A stretch of 64,000 nucleotides of DNA from assembly GCF_014705945.2 (NCBI RefSeq), contig NZ_CP061538.1, forward strand, positions 434,001 through 498,000, in the 5' to 3' direction. Positions 33,226 through 41,588 of the stretch are shown piece by piece. The translations under genes and the position numbers were made by a program. This DNA is from Rothia amarae (GTDB lineage: Bacteria > Actinomycetota > Actinomycetes > Actinomycetales > Micrococcaceae). The first letter of the stretch is position 1. Each line of letters starts with the position of its first letter. Under the pieces are notes generated by a model. That model had not been told where the DNA came from. It searched no databases and saw only the letters and a list, made by a program, of their open reading frames with translations.

Positions 33226-34308
33226 ATGCCGACCCTTTTTGAACCCGCCACCGCCGGCGCCCTTGAACTGAACAACCGCATCACTATGGCACCCTTGACC
33301 CGTTCCCGTGCTGGTCAAGACGGCGTTCCTAGCGATATGCACGTGGAATACTACAAGCAACGCGCGAATAACGGTCTGATTGTCACTGAAGGTACATTCT
33401 TCGAAGACATCAACCGCGCATTTTTAGGTCAGCCGGGGATCGCCACCGCCGAACAACAAGAAGGCTGGCGTAAGGTTGCTCAGGCTGTTCATGAACAGGG
33501 TAGCAACATTGTGATGCAAATTATGCATGGAGGCCGCCTTACTCTACCTTCTATCAATGGATTTGACCAAGGAGAGTCATCGAGCGCCATTGCCCCCGGG
33601 GTCACTTTGCACGGTGATGGAGAGTCCCGAGAAGAGGTGCCCACTCCCGTTGCTCTCGATGCCGAGGGTATTGAAAGGGTTATCCAGAAATTTACTGAAG
33701 GCGCTCGGCGAGCCATTGACGCAGGTATGGATGGTGTAGAAGTGCACGGTGCTAACGGTTATCTTCTTCATCAGTTCCTCGCCCCTAGTTCTAACGACCG
33801 TACAGATGAGTATGGTGGTAGCCCTGAGAATCGCGCTCGTTTAGCCATTGAGGTGATTCGCTCTATCGCAGATGAAATTGGAGCTGATCGTCTCGGTCTA
33901 CGCATTTCGCCCATGCATAATATCCAAGGTTGCCTGGAAGAAGATGAGGATGATGTTCGTGCTACTTATAAAGCATTGTTGGACGGTATTGCTGACCTGA
34001 ATATCGCTTATCTCTCTATTTTGTATCATGATGCAGAAAGCGACTTGGTTGCTTATTTGCGAGAATCCTTTGGTGGCTTCACAATCCTCAATACCGGTTT
34101 TGGCGTGGTGACAGAGTTGGAAGAGGCTCGTCATATCGTGGAGGATGACTTGGCTGATGCGGTGGCGGTGGGCCGTGAGATAATTGCTAATCCTGATTTG
34201 TCCTATCGGTGGAAGAATAATCTAGCGTTGAATTCAATTGATTCCGATACTTTTTATACACCCGGTCCTCACGGTTACATCGATTACCCCGCGGCGGAAC
34301 AAAAATAG
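33226..34308 (+). CDS. Alkene reductase, Old Yellow Enzyme family (NemA-like)
   Basis: FMN-dependent NAD(P)H oxidoreductase reducing activated C=C bonds or nitro compounds, 360 aa in a TIM barrel. Signature regions: NRITMAPLTRSRA at the N-terminus, QIMHGGRL, the active site VEVHGANGYLLHQFLAP, then SNDRTDEYGGSPENRARL, and a C-terminal phosphate-binding ADAVAVGREIIANPDL. Separate promoter region from fdhA (a terminator lies between). ATG 33226 lacks a strong ribosome-binding site. Confidence 0.93.
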   Translation: MPTLFEPATAGALELNNRITMAPLTRSRAGQDGVPSDMHVEYYKQRANNGLIVTEGTFFEDINRAFLGQPGIATAEQQEGWRKVAQAVHEQGSNIVMQIMHGGRLTLPSINGFDQGESSSAIAPGVTLHGDGESREEVPTPVALDAEGIERVIQKFTEGARRAIDAGMDGVEVHGANGYLLHQFLAPSSNDRTDEYGGSPENRARLAIEVIRSIADEIGADRLGLRISPMHNIQGCLEEDEDDVRATYKALLDGIADLNIAYLSILYHDAESDLVAYLRESFGGFTILNTGFGVVTELEEARHIVEDDLADAVAVGREIIANPDLSYRWKNNLALNSIDSDTFYTPGPHGYIDYPAAEQK

Positions 34309-34451
34309 TTATCTCGGAAGGTGGAAAGCTCGTTTATTTCTTCCTGCGGTTTGAGCTCAGAGGCAATCCAGCTAAGTCTGCGGATACCAGAATGCTACAC
34401 AGAAGTTTCTCTTCTTAGCACTGGTTTACTAAGCACCGAATAAAAGATCAA

Positions 34452-34485
34452 GGCGGGGATTAGAACTTAAGTTCTAATCCCCGCC
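34452..34485. terminator. Perfect 34-bp palindrome between convergent genes
   Basis: The left arm GGCGGGGATTAGAACTT is followed immediately by its exact reverse complement, with no loop. It lies between the converging OYE and VIT1-like genes, so bidirectional termination is the simplest reading. T runs are absent on both sides. Confidence 0.7.
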
Positions 34486-34605
34486 CTATATCATAGAAGG
34501 CTAAGACTGCGAAATCTCTATTTACAGGAAATCAGCAGAGCACTAGAGTCTGGAATCTCCCGCAGGCAAAATAAAGTGAATCTTACCGGTGAAACTTGAT
34601 GTTAG

Positions 34606-35751
34606 CTAGCCAATAGTTGTATTAAAGAGTAGCCCCAATGCGTAGGTCACCAACGCCGCTCCGAGACCAATGGCAATTTGGCGCAGTCCGCGCTTCAGCG
34701 GCGATGCGCCCGATAGCAAGCCCACCACACCACCGGTAAAGCCTAGAGCGATAGACACCAACACCAGCGATAGCACTACACCCAACAAGCCTGAGGCACC
34801 AAAGATATAGGGCAAAATCGGAATCAGTGCGCCGGTTGCAAAGAAGCAGAAGGACGCCGCCGCCGCGCCAATATCGGTACCCAACGCGGCGTTGTTGCGT
34901 TCGTCGTCGGGGTCCTCTGCTGGATCCTTGAAAGAAAGCGAAGGGTCGCAGTCACAATCCAAGTGACCGAAGCGTTCTAGCGCCCGATGATGTGCCGCTT
35001 CTTCACTCATACCGCGAGCCTTGTAAATGAGTTCCAGCTCGTTTTGATCAATGTCGAGCTGATGGGCGACGTCCAGAGTCACCTGGGTGGGGGAGGATGC
35101 ATCCAAGAGTTCGCGTTGAGACCTTACCGACACAAACTCTCCGGCGGCCATAGAGAGCGCGCCCGCCAGCAAACCTGCGATACCAGAAAGCAAAATCATC
35201 TGAGAACTCGCACCGGATGCCCCAATACCCATAATCAGCGCGACGTTTGAAACCAAGCCATCATTGGCACCAAATACTGCAGCACGAAAATTTCCCGAAA
35301 GCTTTTCGCGGCCAGAAGTAGAAAGCGCGCGAATAATTTCTTCGTGGATAGCTTCATCGGCTGCCATAGCATCGGTGGCATCGGGGTCTTCGGCGTAAGG
35401 GGAACGCCCCTCGGCACGCTGCGCTAAAGCCAGCACAAAGACCGAACCAAAATGCTTAGCCAAGAATTCCAGAGTGCGTGCAGAGACCGACGGCGTCGGT
35501 TCCGGCGTAGCGTGTGCACCCAATAGGTTGCGCCAATGCTGTTGGTGCCGTTCTTCTGCCTGTGCGACTTCGCGTAAAATTTCGGCGTCTCGACCCGTCG
35601 AACGCTCGGCAAGAGCCGAATAAATGCGCGCTTCGGAGATTTCCTCTGCCAAATAGCGGCGCCAGCGGCGAATCTGTTGGGATGTGGGGTCAGGGGAGCC
35701 AACGTGTCTGCTGGAGGCAGTAACTGAGGCTGAAAGTTCGTTTCGGTCCAT
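34606..35751 (-). CDS. Ferritin-like domain fused to VIT1/CCC1 iron-manganese transporter
   Basis: About 381 aa from ATG 35751, which has TAAGG 6 nt upstream; a longer reading to 35838 runs through the leader terminator and is rejected. Residues about 15-140 form a rubrerythrin-like four-helix bundle (RYLAEEISEARIYSALAE, AQAEERHQQHWRNLL). From about residue 155 the VIT1/CCC1 membrane domain follows: FGANDGLVSNVALIMG, LAGALSMAAGEFVSVRSQREL, and three C-terminal helices. Such proteins move Fe2+ or Mn2+ out of the cytosol. The yybP-ykoY Mn riboswitch in the leader argues for manganese export. Confidence 0.9.
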   Translation of the reverse strand: MDRNELSASVTASSRHVGSPDPTSQQIRRWRRYLAEEISEARIYSALAERSTGRDAEILREVAQAEERHQQHWRNLLGAHATPEPTPSVSARTLEFLAKHFGSVFVLALAQRAEGRSPYAEDPDATDAMAADEAIHEEIIRALSTSGREKLSGNFRAAVFGANDGLVSNVALIMGIGASGASSQMILLSGIAGLLAGALSMAAGEFVSVRSQRELLDASSPTQVTLDVAHQLDIDQNELELIYKARGMSEEAAHHRALERFGHLDCDCDPSLSFKDPAEDPDDERNNAALGTDIGAAAASFCFFATGALIPILPYIFGASGLLGVVLSLVLVSIALGFTGGVVGLLSGASPLKRGLRQIAIGLGAALVTYALGLLFNTTIG

Positions 35752-35780
35752 GATGAGCCTTAGGGTCAGACCGAAATCAT

Positions 35781-35864
35781 CTAAAAATGAGACTTCGGCC
35801 GTTGCTTGCAATATAGCGCGATGATTTAAGGACATCACGGTATATATTTCGGGCCGAAGGTCTC
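35781..35864 (-). terminator. Regulated terminator/antiterminator of the Mn riboswitch
   Basis: On the minus strand GAGACC-TTCGGCC (35864-35852) contains the 3' strand of the aptamer P1 and can alternatively pair with GGCCGAAGTCTC (35800-35789), one bulge, followed by an ATTTTTAG tail. P1 formation would therefore prevent the terminator. Confidence 0.7.
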
Positions 35865-36008
35865 GTTCGCCTGAATTCTGAGAGCCAGAAACTACAGGTG
35901 GTTTACCGGGCGCATTCTCTGCAACCAGTATGTCGATAAACCGCTTAGATTAGAGGAGATCCACAACGAATCACATCTAACCTGTGGGAACTACTCCCCT
36001 TCGCTGGC
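35852..36008 (-). promoter_or_regulatory. yybP-ykoY manganese riboswitch
   Basis: Reading the minus strand, CGAAGGGGAGTAG (from 36004) carries the invariant GGGGAGTA. The aptamer closes about 140 nt later with GAGACCTTCG (35864 on), CGAAGG pairing with CCTTCG as P1. This matches the yybP-ykoY layout known to sense Mn2+. Other stems lie between (for example CGGGCGC/GCGCCCG-like pairing near 35910). The rest of the gene-free stretch 36009-36064 shows nothing further. Confidence 0.85.
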
Positions 36009-36064
36009 ATAAGCATAGCGAAAAATAACCTCTCACTGGAACCCAATGTGACTCAAATGAAACC

Positions 36065-36112
36065 TAAAAAAGACCGGCTTGGAAACCCAACAGGGATTCA
36101 AAGCCGGTCTTC
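36065..36112 (-). terminator. Terminator of the subtilase gene
   Basis: Minus strand AAGACCGGCTT ... AAGCCGGTCTTTTTTA, an 11-bp stem with T run, 16 bp after the stop. Confidence 0.88.
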
Positions 36113-36127
36113 AGCTGCCAACATAAG

Positions 36128-38110
36128 TTAGTTAGCTTGAGCGAAGCGGTAGACAAAAGCCGCCATAGCGCCACGTGAAATAGGTTCCAGCGGTCGGTAT
36201 GTGCCGTCGCTCCAACCCGTGGTTATTTCTTCTTTGGCTAGCCAAGATACTTCTTTATAGAAGCTACTGCCGCGAGGGTAATCGGTGAAGGGGCTGCGCG
36301 CACTCGGTGTATAGGCAGGGGATCCAGCCATACGGTAGAGGAAAGCTGCCATAGCCTCACGTGAAATAGAGTCATTGGGTCGGAAGGTGCCGTCGCTCCA
36401 TCCTGTTGTAATTCCCTTGCTGGCTAGCCAAGAGACTTCTTTGTAGAAAGGATCACCGGGACGAATATCTTTGAACGGTGAGCGAACCGGAGGCGCATAG
36501 GTGGGTGAGCCCGCTAGACGATAGAGATAAGCTGCCATAGCCGCACGAGAAATACCTTCCTCTGCGCGATAGGTTCCATCAGCCCAGCCGGTAGTTACAC
36601 CCATGTTGCGAGCCCAGCTAATTTCTTTGCGGAAAGGATGGTTCGCGGCGACGTCGCTAAAAGGAAGCGTGACGTGCGTGGGAGTAACTGCCTGAACAGC
36701 TCGTTCAGCGTTGACAAATTTATAGTCACCCACGTAGCTCCCAGTCCCTTGCAAAATGGAACGGATAGTTTCGACCGGAAGGTCAGGATTGCGCTCCTTC
36801 ATCAAAGCAATGACGCCTGCAACGTGAGGTGCCGCCATAGAGGTGCCGTTGAGCGGACCGTAGCTTGGATTGCCCGGTCCCTGAGTGCCGTCGGTGATAG
36901 TGGACCATACATCAGTACCCGATGCACCGCCAGGTGCCAAAATATCAAGGGGCCAGCCCCAATTGGAGTAACCAGTCATGGCTTGCCAGCCGTTACCTGC
37001 GGTAGCGCCTACAACGATTGCACCCCAGCAGTTGGCGGGGGCGTACTTCCCGGCGTCGTCCCCGTTATTACCGGCTGCCACCACCACGGGAACGTTGCGT
37101 TCATGAGCTGCCCAAATGGCGTCTTCAAACACCTTGGGGCAGGTATTGGCAGGGAAAGCCGCAGAAATATTCACGACGTCGGCGGGTGTGGGATTGAGTG
37201 GTGCACCGGGAACGTAAATACCCGCTGACCATGCGACACCGGCTGCCATATCTGATACGTAGCTATCACCACCAGCACCCAAAATACGGGCATGCTGAAC
37301 AGATGCGCGCGGTGCAACGCCTGCTACGCCCAGGCGATTGTAGGCTGATCCAGCGGCGATGCCAGCCACGTGCATGCCGTGCCACATCGAGTTTCGACCG
37401 TCTGACCAGTCACCCTGATCTTGCGGGTTAGAGTCCCATCCGTTTCCGTCGCGAGAAAACTCTGAGCTGGTGAAGTCATAACCGGGTAGTGTGCGGGCGT
37501 CCAACTCGGGGTGTGTGGAATATCCTTCGTCGGCGACGCCGATGACCACGCCGTCGCCCACGTTAGTTTCCCAAGCTTGAGGAGCGTTAATGGCGCGCAT
37601 GTTCCACTGCAGATACCACAGGGGGTCAGTGGGAGTGACAGGAGCATATCCGGCATCAGTGTTCTTGACGCGCAAATCTGCCTCAGCGTATTCCACACTG
37701 GGATTGGCGTTCAGGGTCTTGACTACCTCTGTTTGCTCGCTGGGGGAGAGCTCCGCAGTAGATTTCACGACGTCGGCTGAAGCGACGGTCTGGCTTACTA
37801 CTTCGGTGGTGGAGTCATCCAGTGCCGATTTCTTTGCGGTGGACTCTAGAACTTTCGCTTTGGTGTCTTCGGCGGTGCCCTCTTTGAATTTAACGACCAC
37901 CTGATCGGTATCTTCTTCAACGGTGGGAGCGTTTTTCACGCTGGCTTCTGCGTGAGTGCCTGCGGTAAGCGAGGGGTCACCTTGAGAGTGAGGTGCGGAA
38001 GTGTCCGCGCCTTTGGGGGCCGCTATTGCAGGGGAGGTTAATCCTAAAGTCAGCAGGACAGTAAGAGACGATGCGAATACGATTTTGGGAGTGCGATGTG
38101 AAATTTTCAA
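36128..38110 (-). CDS. Secreted subtilisin-like serine protease (S8) with three SLH repeats
   Basis: About 660 aa from TTG 38110, which places the signal peptide (KISHRTPKIVFASS ... SPAIAAPKG) at the N-terminus. An I9-like propeptide region (about 60-150) precedes the S8 catalytic domain (about 165-450) with Asp in VIGVADEGYSTHPELD, His in WHGMHVAGIAAGS and Ser in LNGTSMAAPHVAG. Three S-layer homology repeats (about 470-660; FSDVAANHPF, FKDIRPGDPF, FTDYPRGSSF, each with TGWxDGTYR/FR) anchor it to wall polymer. The start is weak: seven C sit directly before the TTG and no ribosome-binding site is visible. Rothia subtilases are known gluten degraders, an analogy only. Confidence 0.88.
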   Translation of the reverse strand: MKISHRTPKIVFASSLTVLLTLGLTSPAIAAPKGADTSAPHSQGDPSLTAGTHAEASVKNAPTVEEDTDQVVVKFKEGTAEDTKAKVLESTAKKSALDDSTTEVVSQTVASADVVKSTAELSPSEQTEVVKTLNANPSVEYAEADLRVKNTDAGYAPVTPTDPLWYLQWNMRAINAPQAWETNVGDGVVIGVADEGYSTHPELDARTLPGYDFTSSEFSRDGNGWDSNPQDQGDWSDGRNSMWHGMHVAGIAAGSAYNRLGVAGVAPRASVQHARILGAGGDSYVSDMAAGVAWSAGIYVPGAPLNPTPADVVNISAAFPANTCPKVFEDAIWAAHERNVPVVVAAGNNGDDAGKYAPANCWGAIVVGATAGNGWQAMTGYSNWGWPLDILAPGGASGTDVWSTITDGTQGPGNPSYGPLNGTSMAAPHVAGVIALMKERNPDLPVETIRSILQGTGSYVGDYKFVNAERAVQAVTPTHVTLPFSDVAANHPFRKEISWARNMGVTTGWADGTYRAEEGISRAAMAAYLYRLAGSPTYAPPVRSPFKDIRPGDPFYKEVSWLASKGITTGWSDGTFRPNDSISREAMAAFLYRMAGSPAYTPSARSPFTDYPRGSSFYKEVSWLAKEEITTGWSDGTYRPLEPISRGAMAAFVYRFAQAN

Positions 38111-38197
38111 GGGGGGGAGGGCTTTCGGGGGAGTCGAAGCTGATGGGTACCGATTCAGGTTACCCCAAATCGAGGTTTTATTAGGTGGTTTAGGGGA

Positions 38198-38233
38198 CAA
38201 AAAATAATCTGCCCCGGGAAATCGGGGCAGATT
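38198..38233 (-). terminator. dps terminator
   Basis: Minus strand AATCTGCCCCG/CGGGGCAGATT stem with a 6-nt loop, followed by ATTTTTTTG. Confidence 0.92.
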
Positions 38234-38264
38234 GAGAAAATAGGATGGGTATAAGCGACGACGC

Positions 38265-38771
38265 TTACTTGATGTCACCCTTTGAATTTTCAAGATGCGC
38301 ACGTACAAACCACTGGAACTTTTCAAGCTCGGCAGTCTGTCCAATGAGCAAATCCTCGGTTACGGGGTCGAGTTCTCCCGCTTTTGCAATAGCGGCGCGG
38401 TGATCCTCAATGACGCCGTCGTAAACCTTGTTGATAGCTTCTAGATGTACGGTGGTGTCTGCGCGGCCTACCGAGTAGTCTTCCCAGGAGCGTTTAGCTA
38501 CTAAATCGCCGGGAGTGCCCACCGGGGATACACCCAGGGTTGCCATGCGTTCTGCGACTTCATCGGCAAAGCCGCGGACTAGCTCAATCTGAGGGTCAAG
38601 CATTTCGTGTACACCGATGAAAGAGGGGCCGACGACGTTCCAATGAGCATGCTTCAGGGTGAGCTGAAGGTCATTGAGCGCGTGCAGGCGCATTTGAAGC
38701 AGTTCACCTACTTGATGACCGGTCGCTTCAGTAAGTCCAGGAACGGTATAAGGTGCATTGGTTGCAGGCAT
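38265..38771 (-). CDS. dps: Dps DNA-protection/mini-ferritin protein
   Basis: Dodecameric ferroxidase that stores iron and shields DNA from peroxide, 168 aa. The ferroxidase-site pattern is present: KHAHWNVVGPSFIGVHEMLD then ELVRGFADEVAERMATLG. ATG 38771 has AAAGGA 6 nt upstream; a TTG two codons earlier is less likely. Monocistronic with its own terminator. It fits the iron/oxidative theme of the region and may answer to IdeR, but no operator was identified. Confidence 0.95.
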   Translation of the reverse strand: MPATNAPYTVPGLTEATGHQVGELLQMRLHALNDLQLTLKHAHWNVVGPSFIGVHEMLDPQIELVRGFADEVAERMATLGVSPVGTPGDLVAKRSWEDYSVGRADTTVHLEAINKVYDGVIEDHRAAIAKAGELDPVTEDLLIGQTAELEKFQWFVRAHLENSKGDIK

Positions 38772-38873
38772 GTTCAATCCTTTTCTGAGCTCGGGAATTA
38801 TTACACATACGCAGTAATATCTTGGAACCTGCGTTCACTTACCATTTTAGTAAGCGCATCCCCAAAGTCAAGA

Positions 38874-39545
38874 TTATTTTGAATTATTCATATTAAGGAT
38901 TTTGGCTAGTGTGAGCTCTTCATGTTGCATTCGAGCATGCCCTAAATCTTCCGGTACGGGCACTTCACCGGGAACCACAATGACCTTCATTCCTGCTGCT
39001 AGTGCGCTTTGCACGCCGGAGGGGGAATCCTCAACAGCTACACACTGGGTTGGATCAACGCCGAGCTTCTTGGCTCCCAATAAGTATGGTTCGGGGTTAG
39101 GTTTCGGGTGAGTCGTTTGTTGGTCGCCAATCAAAGCGGTGAAATAACCGGGCGCGAGTTCGGACGTGCGCTGGGCAACCGCCGTCGTCGCGTTGGTGAC
39201 AATACCCATGGGAATTCCTGCCTGATGAATCTCATCGAGTAGCGGGCGAATGCCAGGGAGGAAATCGTAAGAGCTTCGTGAAAATTCCTCCATCATGTAG
39301 GTGATGAGTTTCTTCTCAATCTCAGGCAGGGGCAAATCCACTCCTACCTTTTGGAGCTGTTCAAGAGTCTTGCGAATCGAATAACCCAACACCGCCAGGG
39401 TGTCTTCAGAAGTCCACGTGGCATTGTGCTCAGCTGCAATGCGCTGCTTGGCTGCTTCCCAGAGGGGTTCGGTGTCCACTAGGGTGCCGTCGTGGTCAAA
39501 GAGAATAGCTGCAGGGTAGTTCGATGTGCTCTCATTTTTACTCAT
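38874..39545 (-). CDS. HAD-superfamily phosphatase (subfamily IA)
   Basis: A 223-aa hydrolase. Motif I is LFDHDGTLVDTEPLW (nucleophile Asp and general acid Asp), motif II lies in MGIVTNAT, motif III is the Lys in THPKPNPEPY, and motif IV is VAVEDSPSGVQSAL. The cap after motif I resembles the beta-phosphoglucomutase/YjjG group. It is a sugar-phosphate or nucleotide phosphatase; the substrate is not predictable. Confidence 0.9.
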   Translation of the reverse strand: MSKNESTSNYPAAILFDHDGTLVDTEPLWEAAKQRIAAEHNATWTSEDTLAVLGYSIRKTLEQLQKVGVDLPLPEIEKKLITYMMEEFSRSSYDFLPGIRPLLDEIHQAGIPMGIVTNATTAVAQRTSELAPGYFTALIGDQQTTHPKPNPEPYLLGAKKLGVDPTQCVAVEDSPSGVQSALAAGMKVIVVPGEVPVPEDLGHARMQHEELTLAKILNMNNSK

Positions 39546-39582
39546 AATTCCAGCCTATCCTGAACTGAATCTTTAGGGGGCA

Positions 39583-40170
39583 ATGACCTACTATTACAGT
39601 GTGGATAACCAGTCATCTGAACAGATTTTGCACCGTCCATCGTCCGCTTTTCAGCGCCTGATGCTCTGGGCCGCAGTACCCGGCGCCTTGCTGTGCGCCC
39701 TGTGGATTACTGCCGGACGAGCTTTGTTTGGCGCCGGCGGTTCGCTGGTGGGTATTTTTGCCATCAGCTTTGGTCCGGCGCTTTTGGCTATCTTGGGGGT
39801 TGCTGCATGGTGGATGTGGCACGACGCCAAGCGGTACGAAGGATCGGCGGGGACGACGTCGACGTTAGCGGTTCTGCAACTGGTGACCTGGGCAATTGCT
39901 TTCATTTTTGGAATGCTCTGCCCAGACGTGGTGGATGGTAAGACCGTTTCTGCGGCGTCGAAAATTTTGGGTGAAGACTTTATTGGACTCTCGGCAGGGT
40001 TTGGCAATACTTCAGGAATTTTGACGTTCGTGGCAGCATTCTCTGTATTTTTTGTGGCGTGGGGTGAGAACAGGCGCTCGCGTAAACGTGCAGCAGGAGT
40101 GAGTGAAGAAGACGAAGAGCTCATTGCCCGGCAATACAGCGAGTATGAATTTTTGGATGAGATGGAATAA
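39583..40170 (+). CDS. Membrane protein of unknown function
   Basis: A 195-aa protein with four hydrophobic helices (about 26-48, 52-75, 95-115, 142-160) and an acidic C-terminal cytoplasmic tail (SEEDEELIARQYSEYEFLDEME). AGGGGGC precedes the ATG. It ends 17 bp before the MFS gene, so the two are probably co-transcribed. No family was recognised. Confidence 0.75.
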   Translation: MTYYYSVDNQSSEQILHRPSSAFQRLMLWAAVPGALLCALWITAGRALFGAGGSLVGIFAISFGPALLAILGVAAWWMWHDAKRYEGSAGTTSTLAVLQLVTWAIAFIFGMLCPDVVDGKTVSAASKILGEDFIGLSAGFGNTSGILTFVAAFSVFFVAWGENRRSRKRAAGVSEEDEELIARQYSEYEFLDEME

Positions 40171-40187
40171 ACGGGGAGCTTGCGTCT

Positions 40188-41420
40188 ATGAGTCACAATG
40201 AATCTGTGCTTGCCCGGTTGAAGCCGCTTATTATTCCGATTTATCTGCCCACGCTGGTGTATGCGGCAGGTGGCTCTATTGTGGTGGCAGTTCAGGTTCT
40301 ACTGGCTCTTAAGCTCGGATTAAATGAAGCTGGCGTTGCCACTCTCATTACCGTTTTGGGAGCCATCGCTATTCTTTCCTCGCTGGTTGCTGGATTCATC
40401 GTCCAGCGATTCGGTGAAAAACGTGCGGTTGCTGGGGTCAGTATCTCTGGTGCTGCAATTCTTTCAATCGCCTGCGGATTTATCTATTGGAGTAACGAGC
40501 ATGCTCTTTGGATCTTTCTGGGAGCGCTCGTCTTTTTCGACGTGGTTGATGCGGTCTGGGCAATTGCCCGCCAAGGGATGGTATCCGACCTTGCTCCGGC
40601 GGACTTGCGGGGTAGGGCAACTAACCTCTATGGAGCGTGCCAGCGTATTGGCAGAGTATTTGGACCCCTGTTTGCAGCGCCTTTTCTTCTTTTCTTTTCC
40701 CCCGAGTGGTTATTGCCCATTGCTGGTGTCATTATCTTATTGGCTTCAGGTATTTTGGTGCGTTTATCTCCGCTTGCGAACAAAGTTGAAGTGCAAGATG
40801 TAAAAGCTACTGGTCAGACGCTCGACAATGAGATAGCACCTACCAGTGTGTGGAAACCCTTTATATTTTTAGGGGCGGGCATCATGGTACTTGCAATGCT
40901 TAGAACCTCCCAGAGCACCCTCGTTCAACTCTGGGGGAAAACGGGGATTGATTTAGCTGATTCCACCCTTGTCTTGGTACTGGGGCTAGCTTCTGCTATG
41001 GAACTGATCCTTTTCTGGCCTGCAGGAATTGTTCTGGATAAATGGGGGCGCATGCCTGTTATCGTGACTGCATTAGTTTCGATGGGCTTAAGCATGATGG
41101 TCCTACCTCTTAATGCGACTCTTGCCTGGTATGCCATTTTTTCGATGACTATTGGTCTAGGAAACGGAGTAGGATCGGGAATTATTAAAACGATGGGAAT
41201 GGATATAGCCCCGCAGAGGGGACGTTCTACATTTTTCGGACGATGGCAGGCGATTGCCTCGACGGGCGCGCTACTGGCACCTGCTTTATCTGCAGTCGTT
41301 ATGACACATGGATCGATTTCGTTGGCGCTTATGGTGATTGGCGGAATAGGCATGCTGGGCGCTTTTTGGATGGCCTGGTGGACCCCTCGCTTTATCCCGC
41401 GCGTACGCCGTTCCGGGTGA
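40188..41420 (+). CDS. MFS transporter
   Basis: A 410-aa major facilitator with 12 predicted helices in two halves. The loop-2-type motif is degenerate (VQRFGEKRAVAG) and a second-half counterpart is LDKWGRMPVIVTAL. The segment RQGMVSDLAPADLRGRATNLYGACQRIGRVFGPL is typical of drug/metabolite efflux MFS. GGGGAGC lies upstream. The substrate is unknown. It is paired with the preceding membrane gene. Confidence 0.87.
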   Translation: MSHNESVLARLKPLIIPIYLPTLVYAAGGSIVVAVQVLLALKLGLNEAGVATLITVLGAIAILSSLVAGFIVQRFGEKRAVAGVSISGAAILSIACGFIYWSNEHALWIFLGALVFFDVVDAVWAIARQGMVSDLAPADLRGRATNLYGACQRIGRVFGPLFAAPFLLFFSPEWLLPIAGVIILLASGILVRLSPLANKVEVQDVKATGQTLDNEIAPTSVWKPFIFLGAGIMVLAMLRTSQSTLVQLWGKTGIDLADSTLVLVLGLASAMELILFWPAGIVLDKWGRMPVIVTALVSMGLSMMVLPLNATLAWYAIFSMTIGLGNGVGSGIIKTMGMDIAPQRGRSTFFGRWQAIASTGALLAPALSAVVMTHGSISLALMVIGGIGMLGAFWMAWWTPRFIPRVRRSG

Positions 41421-41463
41421 CCGTTTTCAGGAAATTTATTGTAATTTATCCTGTGAAAAACTC

Positions 41464-41496
41464 TTGCCTTAATAAGTTGAGTGGAGTAGACTCAAG
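41464..41496 (+). promoter_or_regulatory. clpB promoter with HAIR operator (HspR site)
   Basis: -35 TTGCCT (41464-41469) and -10 TAGACT (41487-41492) are 17 bp apart. GTTGAGT-N7-ACTCAAG (41476-41496) differs by one base from the HAIR consensus CTTGAGT-N7-ACTCAAG and covers the -10 box, so HspR would repress clpB until heat shock. Confidence 0.85.
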
Positions 41497-41588
41497 TTAA
41501 TAGATAAATAGAAACGCAGGGTTTGGGCCTAAATTCCGTATTTCTCAGTCTCTAACAGAGAAAACTTCAACTCGAAAGGAAGGCTTTC

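Noticed and set aside
36638-37228. 196-aa plus-strand frame inside the subtilase
   Set aside because: Antisense shadow of the S8 catalytic domain; Cys/His-rich without motif.
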